64,000 bases of DNA from positions 1-64,000 of the forward strand of contig JACGCK010000215.1 of assembly GCA_014925825.1 (NCBI GenBank). Reading direction: 5' to 3'. Source of the stretch: Pholiota molesta (taxonomy: Eukaryota > Basidiomycota > Agaricomycetes > Agaricales > Strophariaceae). Numbering within the stretch: position 1 is the first letter of the stretch; each line of letters starts with the position of its first letter. Shown here piece by piece: positions 22,961 through 33,923 of this stretch. Below the pieces are notes generated by a model, which worked only from the letters and a program-made list of their open reading frames with translations, had not been told where the DNA came from and made no database searches. The position numbers and the translations under genes were made by a program.

Positions 22961-24432
22961 AACAGTCCATCTGGTGGACTGATCTTGCTGTGGAGCTCAT
23001 CAACCATTTCGGCTATCGGATTCATCTCGTAAGTGACCTTGATATCTTTATCCAAGCCGAATCACAATGTCTGTCCAGGCGCCTGGGGAAGCAGAAGCCG
23101 AGCTCGCGAAACTCAGTTCAGAAGGACATATCCATGCCGTTATTACAAGTGATAGCGACGCCTACGTATTTGGAACCGCTATGCTCCTTCGAAAGTATGT
23201 CAATTACTTTGTTCTACTGATTCAACATGCTAATAAATTATACAACATAGCATTCTAAGAAAAGACCGTGCAAAAGATCGAAAGGATTTGGACGAGTACC
23301 ATGTTTACATGGCTGGGGATTCGGATTCGGGAGGACTTCCGTTGAGTCAGGGAGGGCTCATACTTTTTGCTCTCCTCAGCGGCGGAGACTATGGACCTGG
23401 AATTACAGGATGTGGCCCGACGACCGCATTGGCTTTGGCCAAATGCGGATTCGGAGACCAGCTCCTTGCCGCTCACCATCAACTCAACGACGCCGAATAC
23501 GAACAGTTCCTTATCCAGTGGCGCTGCACTGTCCGAAGAGAGTTACACACAAACTCTCGGGGCATTCTTCCCCGTCGCCAGCCTAACGTTGCTGCAGCAA
23601 TTTCAGACAGCTTTCCGAATCGCCGCATTCTCCGTCTTTATGCCACCCCTGTTACATCATGGTCTCCAGGCTATACTCCACCTGATGTTAGCCACTGGGG
23701 CATCAAGCAGCCGTCAATCCCCGCGATTACTGAATTTTGCCGCCGGCATTTCCGATGTACGACGCAACAAAAGCTGAAGGAGAAATTCAAGTCAAATCTC
23801 TGGGAGGGAATTTTTTTGCAGATGCTCTATTCCGTGAGTTATCCCTTTTCTCTATCGTACTCAAACTCATTTGATTACTAGGCATCAGTGACATATATTC
23901 CCTCAGAACATCGACTCCAGCTGCCGGACTCAAGGCATGCCATTGTATTAGATATATCATGGCAGGAGCGTCGCGGCCAGTTTACGCACATCTTCGGGAC
24001 CGAGCCACAACCAAAGCTGGTGGTATCCACTGCGGACTTCATCAACTCAATGGGTTTAAATGCCATGGGAAGCGGCAGCCATGAAGAGGATAAAATTACC
24101 GTTTGGCCACGCGCTTCTCTCCTTCCACCGCCGTTGTATGAACAGGTTTATGAAAAGGTGAGTCTGTTCTCAATGCAGTAAAACAACGTAATATGTAATC
24201 CCCAGAAGCAAATTAAAAAAAAGACAGCCCTGCAAACATCGCTCCGTCTGCATGCCCCTGACACGTCCACTAGTCCTGTCAATAGCCATAGGGGTGAACG
24301 GAGTCAGAGTGGAGTGAATAATTCATATATTGATCTCACCCTAGATGACTGAGGTGGATTGGGCTTGAAATCATGTATATCTCCGACATTTTATTATGTA
24401 CCCTGTATGTACCAAAAAAATTATCGCTCAAT

Positions 24433-26068
24433 CTATCTATTGCTTTTCTGTTTAATTTTCACCTCTTGGAGTGTTGATAACAAGCCCAATCCTATCTTCC
24501 ACATATGCTCCTTCAATCCTTGCCTTTTCTCATATTGCAGCTTATCTTCAACTTGCAGGGCCTTATCGGTTCGGAACCCATTATCAACATACCGGAATAT
24601 GCTTCCAGCGCAGTATTGAGTAATAGAGACCCTGACATCACCATCAGCAACTGGGATATTGGAGTGCGTAATGGTGGCGGATGGAATAAGGAGGGTATAG
24701 CCGTGAGGGAATTCGATAACGAGCTTCAGCTCCCAAAGTACCAAATGCCCTCCTCGCGTATGATCAAAATCCCCAAGTGCAGTAATTGCGCACCATCCAA
24801 AAGGGCAGTTCTGAGTGTCGCGATGTTTGTCGCAACAAACATTTCGAAAATTACAAGCAGTGGTGGGAAATATTGTTGTCGGAGATGTGCGTTTGAGCTT
24901 TGTGTCGTGGGCAAGAAGGGCTTCGATACGTATTTTCTGATAGTTATATACCCCTGGATTCCAGAATGCAAAGGCCGCTAAACCGGATTATAAGTTAACA
25001 GGCACTGGGAAGCATGAATACGCGGAAGGTGCATACCATTTTGAAACGCTGATATGCGTTTGAACCCAGGGCTCTTTTGAATTCTGTCAATCTTTGCTTG
25101 ATGGCGGCGATAGTCAAGGTTGAGAGGGTGCTTGAAACCATTTGGAAGAGTAAACCCGAAATTTATAGCAGGAAAGCTGCCGCGTTTGTGATTCAACTCG
25201 CTTTTTGTGAATGCATTTGAATGTGATTCTTCGACAATAATTTTGAAAAGCTCATGCGTTTCTTTATCGTAGAGGGGATCTTGAGGAGATCCTGCGATGT
25301 GGGCAATAACAAACCCATTGCGATCGCAGATGGGCCGCCCAAGTCTTGATGGTGTTCTGTATAATAGCACATGAGTAAAAAAAGACATAAGTGCAGATTT
25401 ATAACGACGGACGACGAACCCATCTTCGCCACAGGATATATATTGAAACCCGGATTGGATGAGCTTCTCTATTTCAGGAACTTCACGAGGATTTTGAGGT
25501 GTAGGCTTGTTTAGTGCTGTATATGCTCCACTTGCAACTGGCAGTTTAGCGGTATCAAGATTCGTCTTGACAGCTCGTGCCCCGTTGAGATGTTTACGGA
25601 CAGACTTCGTGGATGGGCTATATCCATGGCGCATAATTTCTTCACTGCGATTATGGCGCCTTCGCTTGTGTTGACGGGATAGACTTGGAGCAGAAGGCTC
25701 ATCTTCTGAGATGGCCGGCGATAGCCCTACTGTAGAAAGAACAACATCTAAAGAAATGCAGATGTGTTCCGTCAGCTTTAGTGGACCACTGCGAATCATG
25801 GCTACATACCTGGAGGGTTCTGCTCATTTTCATTTTCCAGTTCATTGATAGCCGTTCGAAGAAGGGTTGGGAAATCAGCATCTGCGGTAGAGGCAGCCGC
25901 AACCGACGCGTCCACTGACGCGTCCATACTGGCCGCCAACGCGTCCGCTGACGCGTCCATCCTCGGCCAGTATAGATCTGCTAAGAAATATGTGGTGTAA
26001 ATAAGCCCCTGCACTATGAAGAAATAGAATGGCAGAGATTCAAACGTACAGATTTTCTGAGAAGCCAT
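24433..26068 (-). CDS. TET/JBP-like 2-oxoglutarate/Fe(II) dioxygenase (475 aa)
   Basis: Four exons, 26068-26050, 25980-25810, 25729-25037 and 24977-24433, give 476 codons with canonical borders and no break. The middle contains PAINFGFTLPNGFKHPLNLD. The C-terminal core reads CNFRNVCCDKHRDTQNCPFG, with HxD iron ligands His346 and Asp348. After it come WCAITALGDFDHTRGGHLVL, SATITHSNIPV (third ligand, His399) and DGDVRVSITQY (Arg410, for 2-oxoglutarate). This HxD...H...R layout matches the enzymes, greatly expanded in Agaricomycetes, that were grouped with TET/JBP and oxidise 5-methylcytosine or thymine. The N-terminus carries a short MDAS repeat and a basic stretch (SRQHKRRRHNRSEE), perhaps nuclear. 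It converges on the nuclease gene (80 bp apart) and diverges from the transposase-like gene. Substrate is inference. Confidence 0.65.
25895..25962. repeat. Minisatellite of GACGCGTCC units inside the dioxygenase N-terminus
   Basis: Four imperfect copies of a nonamer containing ACGCGTCC within about 65 bases, coding for the MDASADALAAS / MDASVDAS repeat in the first large exon. Repeat number is likely to vary between strains. Confidence 0.7.
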
Positions 26069-26765
26069 AGCGCGTTGTATCAATGCACCTGTAACGATAC
26101 ATTCAAAGTTCGTCAGCATCTCGATTAATTGGAATATAATGCAGGTCAAGAGCCCAGGCGTGAGCTCGATTGACCTGCGAATTAAGCACTTACTGGACGA
26201 GATGTTCAGCCACTGAGATCGATTGATAGCAAGAGGTTGACGTGCAAGAGGATTGAATAACGCAAACGCGTTTGGTTGAAAGTCAGACTTAACCTTACTG
26301 TAGGGTTATATCAAGCTGGTCAAGCAGAGTATAGTGCTTCATGCTTGCTCTGAACTATTGCCTAGCGTACTCTATCCCCAATATTGCTGTGAGTATCTCT
26401 GAATTCACTGAGCATAACAGACCTAACGGTCGCCTAAGGCTTGTTGACATCATAGAGATCTCCTTAATTCCTGACAGATCTCGGACACAATAAATCTCGG
26501 AAAATATGTTCCACCCTGCATCCGTATGTACCTGAGCGCTTATCCACGCTGCCGCAGACATGCTAATCTACCTTGTTCAGATCTCTTTATTATCCCTGAC
26601 GCTAAGCCAACATATCGACGCTCAGGGTGATATCCATGCTATGACGGACACGGAACCATTTTTCGGAGCTCATTAGCTCGGTATAGTAATTACCCGAAAT
26701 TTGAACAGTTCCCTCCTTACCCTCCCCCTAAATCTGCCCCTCTCCTCTCTAGAATTACTGCCAAA
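26069..26765. promoter_or_regulatory. Shared divergent promoter, dioxygenase / transposase-like gene
   Basis: About 700 bp between two start codons pointing away from each other. No exon, terminal inverted repeat or tRNA is seen. If the pair forms one mobile unit, this is its only promoter region. Confidence 0.4.
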
Positions 26766-29700
26766 ATGTCGCAACAAGATGTTTATGACCCGAAAGTAAT
26801 ACTTGCGACCCTCAAGAGCTTGGAAAAGACTCCTAAGGAAGGAAAGGCGCTTGAAGACAAGTGGAAATTAAGTGTACGTTCATTTATTAAATCTTAAGCA
26901 TTCAACTCTTAAACTTTATTCTATCAGGTTAATAAACAAGTTGAGACTTGGAGGAAACATAAAGACAACAAGTCAACGCCGATCGCTCAGTTGAAATGGG
27001 AGGCGGAGGTTATCGAATATGTCAATTATCTGCGTTCAAAGCTCACTGTGCATGGAAATGCTAGCGCCGAAGCGAAGAACACCCCGCGGGTTATCGACAA
27101 AAACATCCCCCTTCTTGGACCTCGCTTCAGTCCACCGACGTTCCTCCATTATGCATTGCGAGATGCAACGCCGCTCATCAAACCCGAATATATGTACCTC
27201 AATGTGCTCACCGTCGTACACCCAGTCCTTTATCCAACGATATTCAAAGCATGTCCAATTTGTGATTCCTCTGATTTTCTATGGGACGGGTGGAATGCCA
27301 CGGGAGCTCGGAATGTCCTTGGTGTTCGCATGAACGAAAGGGCAATAGGGTGCCAACTGCGATGCAAGAATTGCATCCAGACCAAAGATGACCCTAAATC
27401 CAAAGGGTACTGTTTTGCTACAACAAACCGCGTCTTTTGGGAGAAATGGGAGCATTGGAAAATACCGAGTAAGCTGTTTCATTATTTCTCAGCGCTGTTA
27501 CAAATGGACTTACCATTGCGCATATTTGCGATTAGGAAGCATTCCATACTTTCTCAAACGCACTGCGGTAACACATGAGCTCTTTGACTTGATCACAGAG
27601 CTCCGTCCATCATATACATCTGCTGGTATAGCGGAACACCTAAAGCGTAAGTTATATTCAACATATATTTCTAGTTCAATCATTCTCATCGATATTAATT
27701 ACAGAGCTACATCTACTTGAGTACAAGCAAAGAATGCTTGAATATCTGTCATACTTTCAATCTATGCGACAGAATCCATTTGCGAAAAACAGTCTTCAGA
27801 TGTTCTCTTCGCCTGAGGATGAGAACGGCTACGCAGACTCTTTCGTTACAGCTGATTTAATCACGGACTTGTACCTCGATTTCGCTGCTAAGGTTCGGGA
27901 GTCAGAATCAATTGAATACTGTAAAACCAGGATAGGTAAAAATCCTGATTTTGGTCTTTCAATATATCACTTACAATTCTTTATCAGCGAAATCTATTTC
28001 GATGGATAACACATTCAAATCAGCAGGCAAGGCAGTCTTAGTGGATAAGGATGGGCAACGCCAAAATCCCTTAAAGGGCGGGATTCTCAGCGCGCTCAAT
28101 GAAGAGGGTGAAGGACTGGCATGGGTACGTCTATAATTATCGTGATTTGAGATAGGCGCCAGTCTTTCTAATACTTAACTTTGATTGTAGAGGTTCTGTA
28201 CAAGCAATTCACCTGCAGAAGCACGGGAATTATTAGAAGGTATCCGCCGACGTCATGATGCTTTGGGAGTTGAGACGCCCTCAGCCGTTATTGTCGACAA
28301 TTGTTGTCAAGTTCGAAAATTCATTGAAGACGGCCTTGGCAAGAAGACTTTCGTGGTGCTGGATGTACATCATTTTATGATGAGGTTCGTCTTCTTCAAT
28401 CTTCCTAATGCAAAATAAATCAGCGTTAACTTGTTCATATTCTATTTCATTAGATATAACGCAGTAATATGGGGAGGCGTTAAGAATCCCCATCGCCGCG
28501 AAGTCCTCCTTGACATCCGAGATGCGATCATCAAGAGACCTGCAGAACCGAACGTACCTGCTCTATACTGGACACAGAAAGAGCAAGAAAAAAGACTTCA
28601 AGACGCGTATACGAAGTGGTTGGATCGCGGTGAAGTATGGTCAACTGCTGCATCAAAGGTACCGCTCTAGTATTTTCACATATTATGAAACATACAGTCT
28701 CATTTTAATTATTTACTAGGTACACGCTGATCAGCTTGCTCATGTGAAAAAGGGATGCTTAGCCCGTCCTCGAGAAGATATCTGCATGGACGGTAGTCGC
28801 ATTGAGGGATCACATAAAGCATGGAACTCCCTCCAGCGAGCTCATCCCAGCGGTATTGAGGTGTATACAGCTCTTGGACATGATTTCTTTCTTCGACGGA
28901 ATATCCGCGTTGCATCAGCTCGTCTCGAAAAAAAACGTGTCGTGAACTTCAGCGAATTTCTCGCTTCAACTCACTCGTCGCACCATATACAACTCGTCAA
29001 CTATGTTGCGGCCCTCTTTAATTCATTGTACGCCAAAGAGTCGCTTGCATCGCAGGCAAAGCTTGCCACCTACCCAATTCTTCCCCAAGTCCATGTTACC
29101 GAAATGATTGGATTAGTAAAATCACCACATTCTCTGACATTTGGTGGCCTGGTAGAGGTGAAGGCTGAAACCGCCGACCAGGATACTATTCTTATCGAGG
29201 ATATCGATGCCGAAATCTCAGAGATGGATCAACGGCGATTTATTCAGTCACTGGAGATCGATGAGCGACTGCTGTCGGTTCCAATGGCTCGGGGCAGGAT
29301 CTCGTCTAGCGACCAGGATACCTCCAATACTACACTGCCAAACCTGTCGACTCCGCCGGACGCGACACCCGTTTCTTCCATGCCAACCCAGAAACGGAAA
29401 GGACGCGAAAACAACATGATAGAAGCATTCTACAGTACGGCGGTCAGTACCTCAGACGACATGCCGAATTCGAAGCGCAGACGCCATGCTGGGCCTCTTG
29501 GTCCGAACATGGCTGCATTGGACTCAACCAATTCCCTTGAATCGAATGATATATCGCCTGAAACGCAGGTGAGTAGTATTTGAATTAATTTTGCGAGGAC
29601 AAATCTGATCTGATCTGATATTTGAAAACATAAAGGTGTCCTTCGACGATAACGATATGGCTTTGATGGACTCAGAGCTAATAGACAACGTGGTAGCCAC

Positions 29701-30921
29701 CGAGGTTCACGTTCCATGCACACCGGTGTCAACATCTCAGGCGAGCAGCAGCACCACACGTGCATTTTTTAGATTTCAAACAGCAGAGGAGAAATCCTCG
29801 CTAAAGCCCAAGGCCACTCAACAATCCATCCGAGCTTCTGAGGCATCACCAACCTCTTCACTTGACCTAGACGTGCTTAGACGCCCTTTACCACTTCCCA
29901 CCTCACTGCGTGATAAAGGGATGACCCGATCACAGCTGGTTTTTAGCATCGGAACGGCTATCGATCCTCGCTCACTTCGAATCTCTGGCGACAGTGAGTT
30001 CTTTTTATTCATGGACATGCGTGCAGAGCATCAGTGGATGTCCCTTGGGATGAATACGTCAAAATGGGCATCTGCCACAACGCTCTACAACGAGCGCTTG
30101 GAGAAATTAGGAAAAGAGAAACATTTCGAAGTATTCTTGAAGAGCCCTCGAGCGTTAATGGACAAACTTAACGAGGTCGAGCGTATGATCTCCGAAAGAG
30201 TTTTTAAAAAGGACTATCTATGTACGTGAAACCAAATCATAACATACTTAATTCTGATTTCTGACTCCCTTTGCTACGTAGCGCGACCGCCGCCGAATAG
30301 TTCAAAACAACCAAGTGAAACATTTTGGTTGAAGCACTGCCATGCCGTACCTGCCTTTATCAACATAGAGGATGATGGCGATGCCGCCAGCAATGGTCCT
30401 ATGCAGAAGAAAGTAAGTTTTGAAATAAGGAATCAAAGAGCTTTATGACTTATATACCTATATTATAGCGTAAATCACCAGTATGTTCGCGTTGCAATAC
30501 GGTAATGTATGCCGGGCCTAGGAACAAGTTGAACCATAAACGAGGTATTTGTGCGGATGGAGTCGCCTCAAAACTGAAGTCAGGATCCCTCGATAGTGCG
30601 CTACCAGTTTGGCCGCAACCGGAAGGAGTATTCCGCAATGGACAATTGTTCAACCCCACCTTTTTCCTACTTACCGTGCGCAATCTCTATGAAAAGGTCG
30701 TCGAGCGCTCAACGCAACAGAGTTCGGGAGAAAGCAACACAGCAAACGACTATACCTTGGAGGATGAAGCATTCTCACAAATGCTCACTGCTCGGACGAA
30801 GTTAATCGATGGCCATACATTTTTCCTCCTCTTCGCCGACCTTGGTTTAGAAGGGAATCCATGTGATGCGCTGATTTCAGAGATTGAGGGACGCCGTTAC
30901 CTTCGAATTGACTGCTTGTAG
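26766..30921 (+). CDS. Putative transposase: zinc ribbon plus RNase-H-like (DDE-type) core, about 1,220 aa
   Basis: About eleven exons join cleanly from MSQQDVYDPKVIL to EGRRYLRIDCL with no frame break. An N-terminal helical part is followed by a zinc ribbon (KACPICDSSDFLWDGW ... GCQLRCKNC, two C-x2-C pairs; it recalls the domain called DUF6729, from memory). The core has three candidate acidic residues of a DDE fold: the first Asp in SMDNTFKSAGKAVLVDKDG, the second in AVIVDNCCQVRKFI, and Glu in DGSRIEGSHKAWNSLQ. Other conserved-looking blocks are VVLDVHHFMMRYNAVIWGG and ALGHDFFLRRNIRVASAR. A disordered middle and a second Cys/His cluster (SPVCSRCNTVMYAG ... LNHKRGIC) near the C-terminus may bind DNA. 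I do not recognise it as KDZ, hAT, MULE, Harbinger or Tc1. Terminal repeats were not found, so mobility is inference. Intact coding over so many exons suggests a live or recently live gene. Confidence 0.6.
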
Positions 30922-31330
30922 CGCGATTTTTTGGGTTTAATTTAGTATAACTTAGTATTCAACTAGAGTAGTTATCATTACAGCCAATTCTAAGTTCTAA
31001 CAGTCCTTTTATGTTTAATTTATACGTCAAAGGGTTTCGCGTTATCGTTATCGGTACGACATCGCGCTGAGTGGTATTGACAAGGGTCCACCCAAAACAG
31101 AAATCCCTGCCTACGATTTATGGGGAAGGGGGGAGATCTCCCTGCGATCAGAAACGCACCACAGGCGTTCTGACAACCCTGGGAATCACCGATTTTTCCC
31201 TCCGGCTGCTGTGCCAGTTACATTTATACCGCCCCGAGTCTGGATTCAACAAGTCCTTCCTTCCCCAGATTCCATATCACACAGCGCCCAGGTCTACTCT
31301 CTCTAACAATATCAAGAAACACCACACACC
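30922..31330. other. Intergenic, promoter of the NC2-alpha gene
   Basis: About 410 bp; the first 100 are AT-rich and probably the terminator of the transposase-like gene. No inverted repeat matching the far side of the dioxygenase gene was found here. The last 150 bp should contain the NC2-alpha promoter. Confidence 0.45.
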
Positions 31331-32242
31331 ATGAAGAACAAGAACAAGCAGACGAAATTTCCTGTGGTAAGCCCCATCTCAAGCGCGGGTCCTCCGCCAA
31401 GCGCCGATAGCGCTTTTCCTCGTCTGAATCTCACGCACCCCCTCCCCGCCTTTCTTCGGGCCCCTTCCCCCCTATCCACGATGTAACCCCACCAGGCCCG
31501 GATAAAGAAGATCATGCAGAAGGACGAGGAGGTGGGAAAGGTGGCGCAGGCGACCCCGATTGTGATTTGTGCGTGGTGGCACTTGCCTGCCTGCAGTGGC
31601 TTTTTATGAATGGCCCCTGTTGGCCCCCCCTTTGTTTTTTATTATTATAGCGAAAGCACTCGAACTATTTTTGGGTCTTATCATTGAGCAATCGGCGAAA
31701 GTGACGACGGAGAGGGGATCGAAGAAGGTCGAGGTGTACCACCTGTGCGTAGTCCGCTTTCTCTCTCTGTTGGTACTAGTGGATCTGACGTTCGTTCTCA
31801 TGCATTGTCATTCAGGAAACATGCTGTAGAGACTACGGAGACCCTGGATTTCCTCAAAGAGCTCGTGCAAGACATCCCCGACCCATCTGCAGGCGGCACC
31901 ATCGACTTCGAGACCGAGAACGCAGACACCAAGAAAAAGCGAGGCAAGGGCCGCCGCGCACCCGCCGATGCCACCGCCCCCAAGCGGCGACGCAAAAAGA
32001 AGGGCGATTCCTCACCGGGTGGCGACGGCGACGACCCACGGAACGCCGCGATGAAAACGCCGCCCGACGACCAGGAAGAGGACGTGGACATGCAGGACAA
32101 CGACGACGAATACGACGACGAGGAGGAAGCATCGCGCCCTGCGGGCGGGGCGTCATCCTCGTATCGACCTCGGCCACCAAGGAGTCCGAGTGACGGCGAG
32201 GAAGAAGAGGATAAGCCCTTCGTTCCTCCACGACGAAAGTGA
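31331..32242 (+). CDS. BUR6: NC2 complex subunit alpha (DRAP1 / Bur6-like)
   Basis: A histone-fold protein that pairs with NC2-beta (Dr1), binds TBP on promoters and represses or redistributes Pol II initiation. Exons are 31331-31366, 31496-31568, 31651-31744 and 31816-32242. The fold begins FPVARIKKIMQKDEEVGKV, continues QATPIVISKALELFLGLII and KVEVYHLKHAVE, and ends TLDFLKELVQDIPD, all typical of NC2-alpha. The remaining 120 residues are disordered, with a basic block (KRRRKKKG) and acidic runs (DNDDEYDDEEEA). The histone fold is spread over all four exons, each intron being short. It is convergent with SLD5, 200 bp away. Strong family match; the symbol is the yeast name. Confidence 0.9.
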
Positions 32243-32446
32243 TACCATGTGTCGTTTTGGCGCTTTATAAATATAACGGCTTCTGTGTGTAATTTAGGGC
32301 GATGTATCTCGATCTGTATTGTAATTCCATTTTGCAAGGGCATTTCGGGTTTTGAAAACGGGATTGTCTCTTCCAGCTGATTCGGACCTGAGAGAAATCG
32401 TAAAGTGCACTGATCAAGAGACAAGACAGTCATGAAATCTGCGCAA

Positions 32447-33533
32447 TTAGATTAATTCAACCTCTCCTCTAAGTACAAGCTGCTCCACGACGGAATATGG
32501 CATCAGCGACATGTGTCCCTTCTCCATATCTAATGTATCCCCACTGCAGAATGCGAATCAGAATACAAGCTCAGGAAGATCAAGCAAACATCACAAGAAG
32601 CTCACTCGGGAAGGCGTACTCGAGGACATCGTTTCAGAGCATGAACAAATACTGGGCGTGATTTATCAGGCTCCGTAACTAAATTAAAGCTCTTGAATAC
32701 CTCATACACTGACGAGGAAATTTTTGCGAACATACCCATAGGAGGAACGAACAGCGGCGTATCATCCAGATGTGACTGTTTTTCTGGAAGACTTTGCAGA
32801 ATCGATAAATAAAAGTGCTGATCTGTAAGTTTTGCATGGCTGGACAGTATTTAGAGAAAAGAAAACATCTGAGCAGCTACATTACTCACCGGCTGGCATG
32901 ATCTCGTTCCGCGGCCGTTAATCGTGTCTGAATCTCAGCATTGGTCGTAATAAACCGAGCATAGCGTTCAATCTGAACATCTGATCAGTCAGTACTCAAA
33001 TCAGAGCTTGAACATCGGTAATCCTGCCCACCTTGAACAGCCGTGTCCGCACATACGATCTCACCACAAACTTGACCCGCTCCACCTCCGTCTGCACGAG
33101 CATGATCCGTATGTGCTCCTCCTCAGACGACGACGGGTCCCCGCGCAGCAGCTGCACCGCGTCCGACTAGCCACCACGCACGGATCAAAGGACGCAACCA
33201 ACCAAACCAGTGAGCCCAGCAGCCCGTCGCACAAAACACAGCGCAGCGCACCTGACGCCGAAGGTGGTCGAGCAAGTTCGTCAAGAGCGCCTCCTGCGCG
33301 GGGAGGAGGTCGGGCGCGAAGCGCTCGTTCAGCCAGTGCCGCGTCAGCTGCTCGAGGGGCGTTTCGGCGGCGTCGTCTTCGAAGAGGTTGAGCTCGCGGT
33401 CGTCGGGCATGGCCAGCGCCATTGGGACGTCGTTGAAAAAGTCTTCGTCGTCGTCGTCGCGGTTGGGGGGCTGATGTGAGGGCCCGGCGAGGCCATCTGC
33501 GCCCCGGGTATTGTTTTCCCTGCCTCGATACAT
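32447..33533 (-). CDS. SLD5: GINS complex subunit Sld5
   Basis: Part of the CMG helicase (Cdc45-MCM-GINS) at replication forks. Exon 1 (from 33533) has an acidic N-terminus, then TPLEQLTRHWLNERFAPDLL and PAQEALLTNLLDHLRRQ. The following exons give IRIMLVQTEVERVKFVVRSY and ERYARFITTNAEIQTRL, typical of the Sld5 helical A-domain, then SILQSLPEKQSHLD. The last exon supplies the B-domain ending in SVVEQLVLRGEVELI at the stop codon at 32449-32447, the usual Sld5 C-terminus. Six exons with canonical borders and no break; about 235 residues, a normal size. A Harbinger element now lies about 260 bp upstream of its start, inside what was the promoter shared with the one-TM gene at 39110. Confidence 0.9.
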
Positions 33534-33923
33534 GGTATTCCGTTATCCAAGAAGTTAGTGGCAGAGAATAAGGATGGGAGGTTTGGAAGCCTGAGCCGAT
33601 GCAAGATCTACGGAGTATGGAATCGAAAAGCACTTTAGCATCGGTGTCGCGCTTTTGGCTGCCCTAAAGATACTCGTGACCGACGCGGCAGCACTGTCTT
33701 CCTGCAATTCTTCTCTATTGCTTTCATCATCTTACTACATAGGTAAGTACATCTAATGGTTTCAGTCATATTATGAGGCTAAAATCAGAGCCATTAGGGG
33801 GGGTCAGAGTGGGCGTTTCTGATGCCGTTTCACGAGGCGTTTCTGAGGCGTTTCTCGACGACTCGTATCACCCAGAAACGTGGGAAACTACAGAAACAGA
33901 AACGCCTGAATCCGCCTCTGGAG

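Larger units (their letters stand above)
16425..24352 (+). pseudogene. XPG/GEN1-like structure-specific nuclease gene split by a retrotransposon
   Basis: A Rad2/XPG-family flap or Holliday-junction nuclease. The N-region starts at 16425 (MGVHSLWK) with exons 16425-16448, 16500-16621 and 16684-16870, including the metal-site TIGVDLG and FVLDGPARPNYKRG. The Ty3 element interrupts exon 3 after codon 111. The exon resumes at 22966 (SIWWTDLAVELINHFGY), then exons 23079-23194, 23251-23833, 23882-24157 and 24206-24352. The I-region reads APGEAEAELAKLSSEGHIH followed by VITSDSDAYVFG. The helix-hairpin-helix region reads GGDYGPGITGCGPTTALALA. Summed exon length, leaving out the element and one target copy, is 1,518 bases (505 residues), a multiple of three with no stop. 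The host gene was therefore intact until the insertion. The tail ends in YIDLTLDD, resembling a SUMO-interacting motif. As it stands the gene is disrupted. Confidence 0.85.

Noticed and set aside
26766..30921. Calling the large gene a KDZ transposase because it lies beside a TET/JBP gene
   Set aside because: The KDZ hallmark blocks I know are not visible. The neighbourhood alone is not enough.
24353..31100. Terminal inverted repeats around the dioxygenase/transposase pair
   Set aside because: I compared the 80 bp left of the dioxygenase stop and the 400 bp right of the transposase stop on both strands and found no matching ends or target duplication, so I do not call a bounded element.
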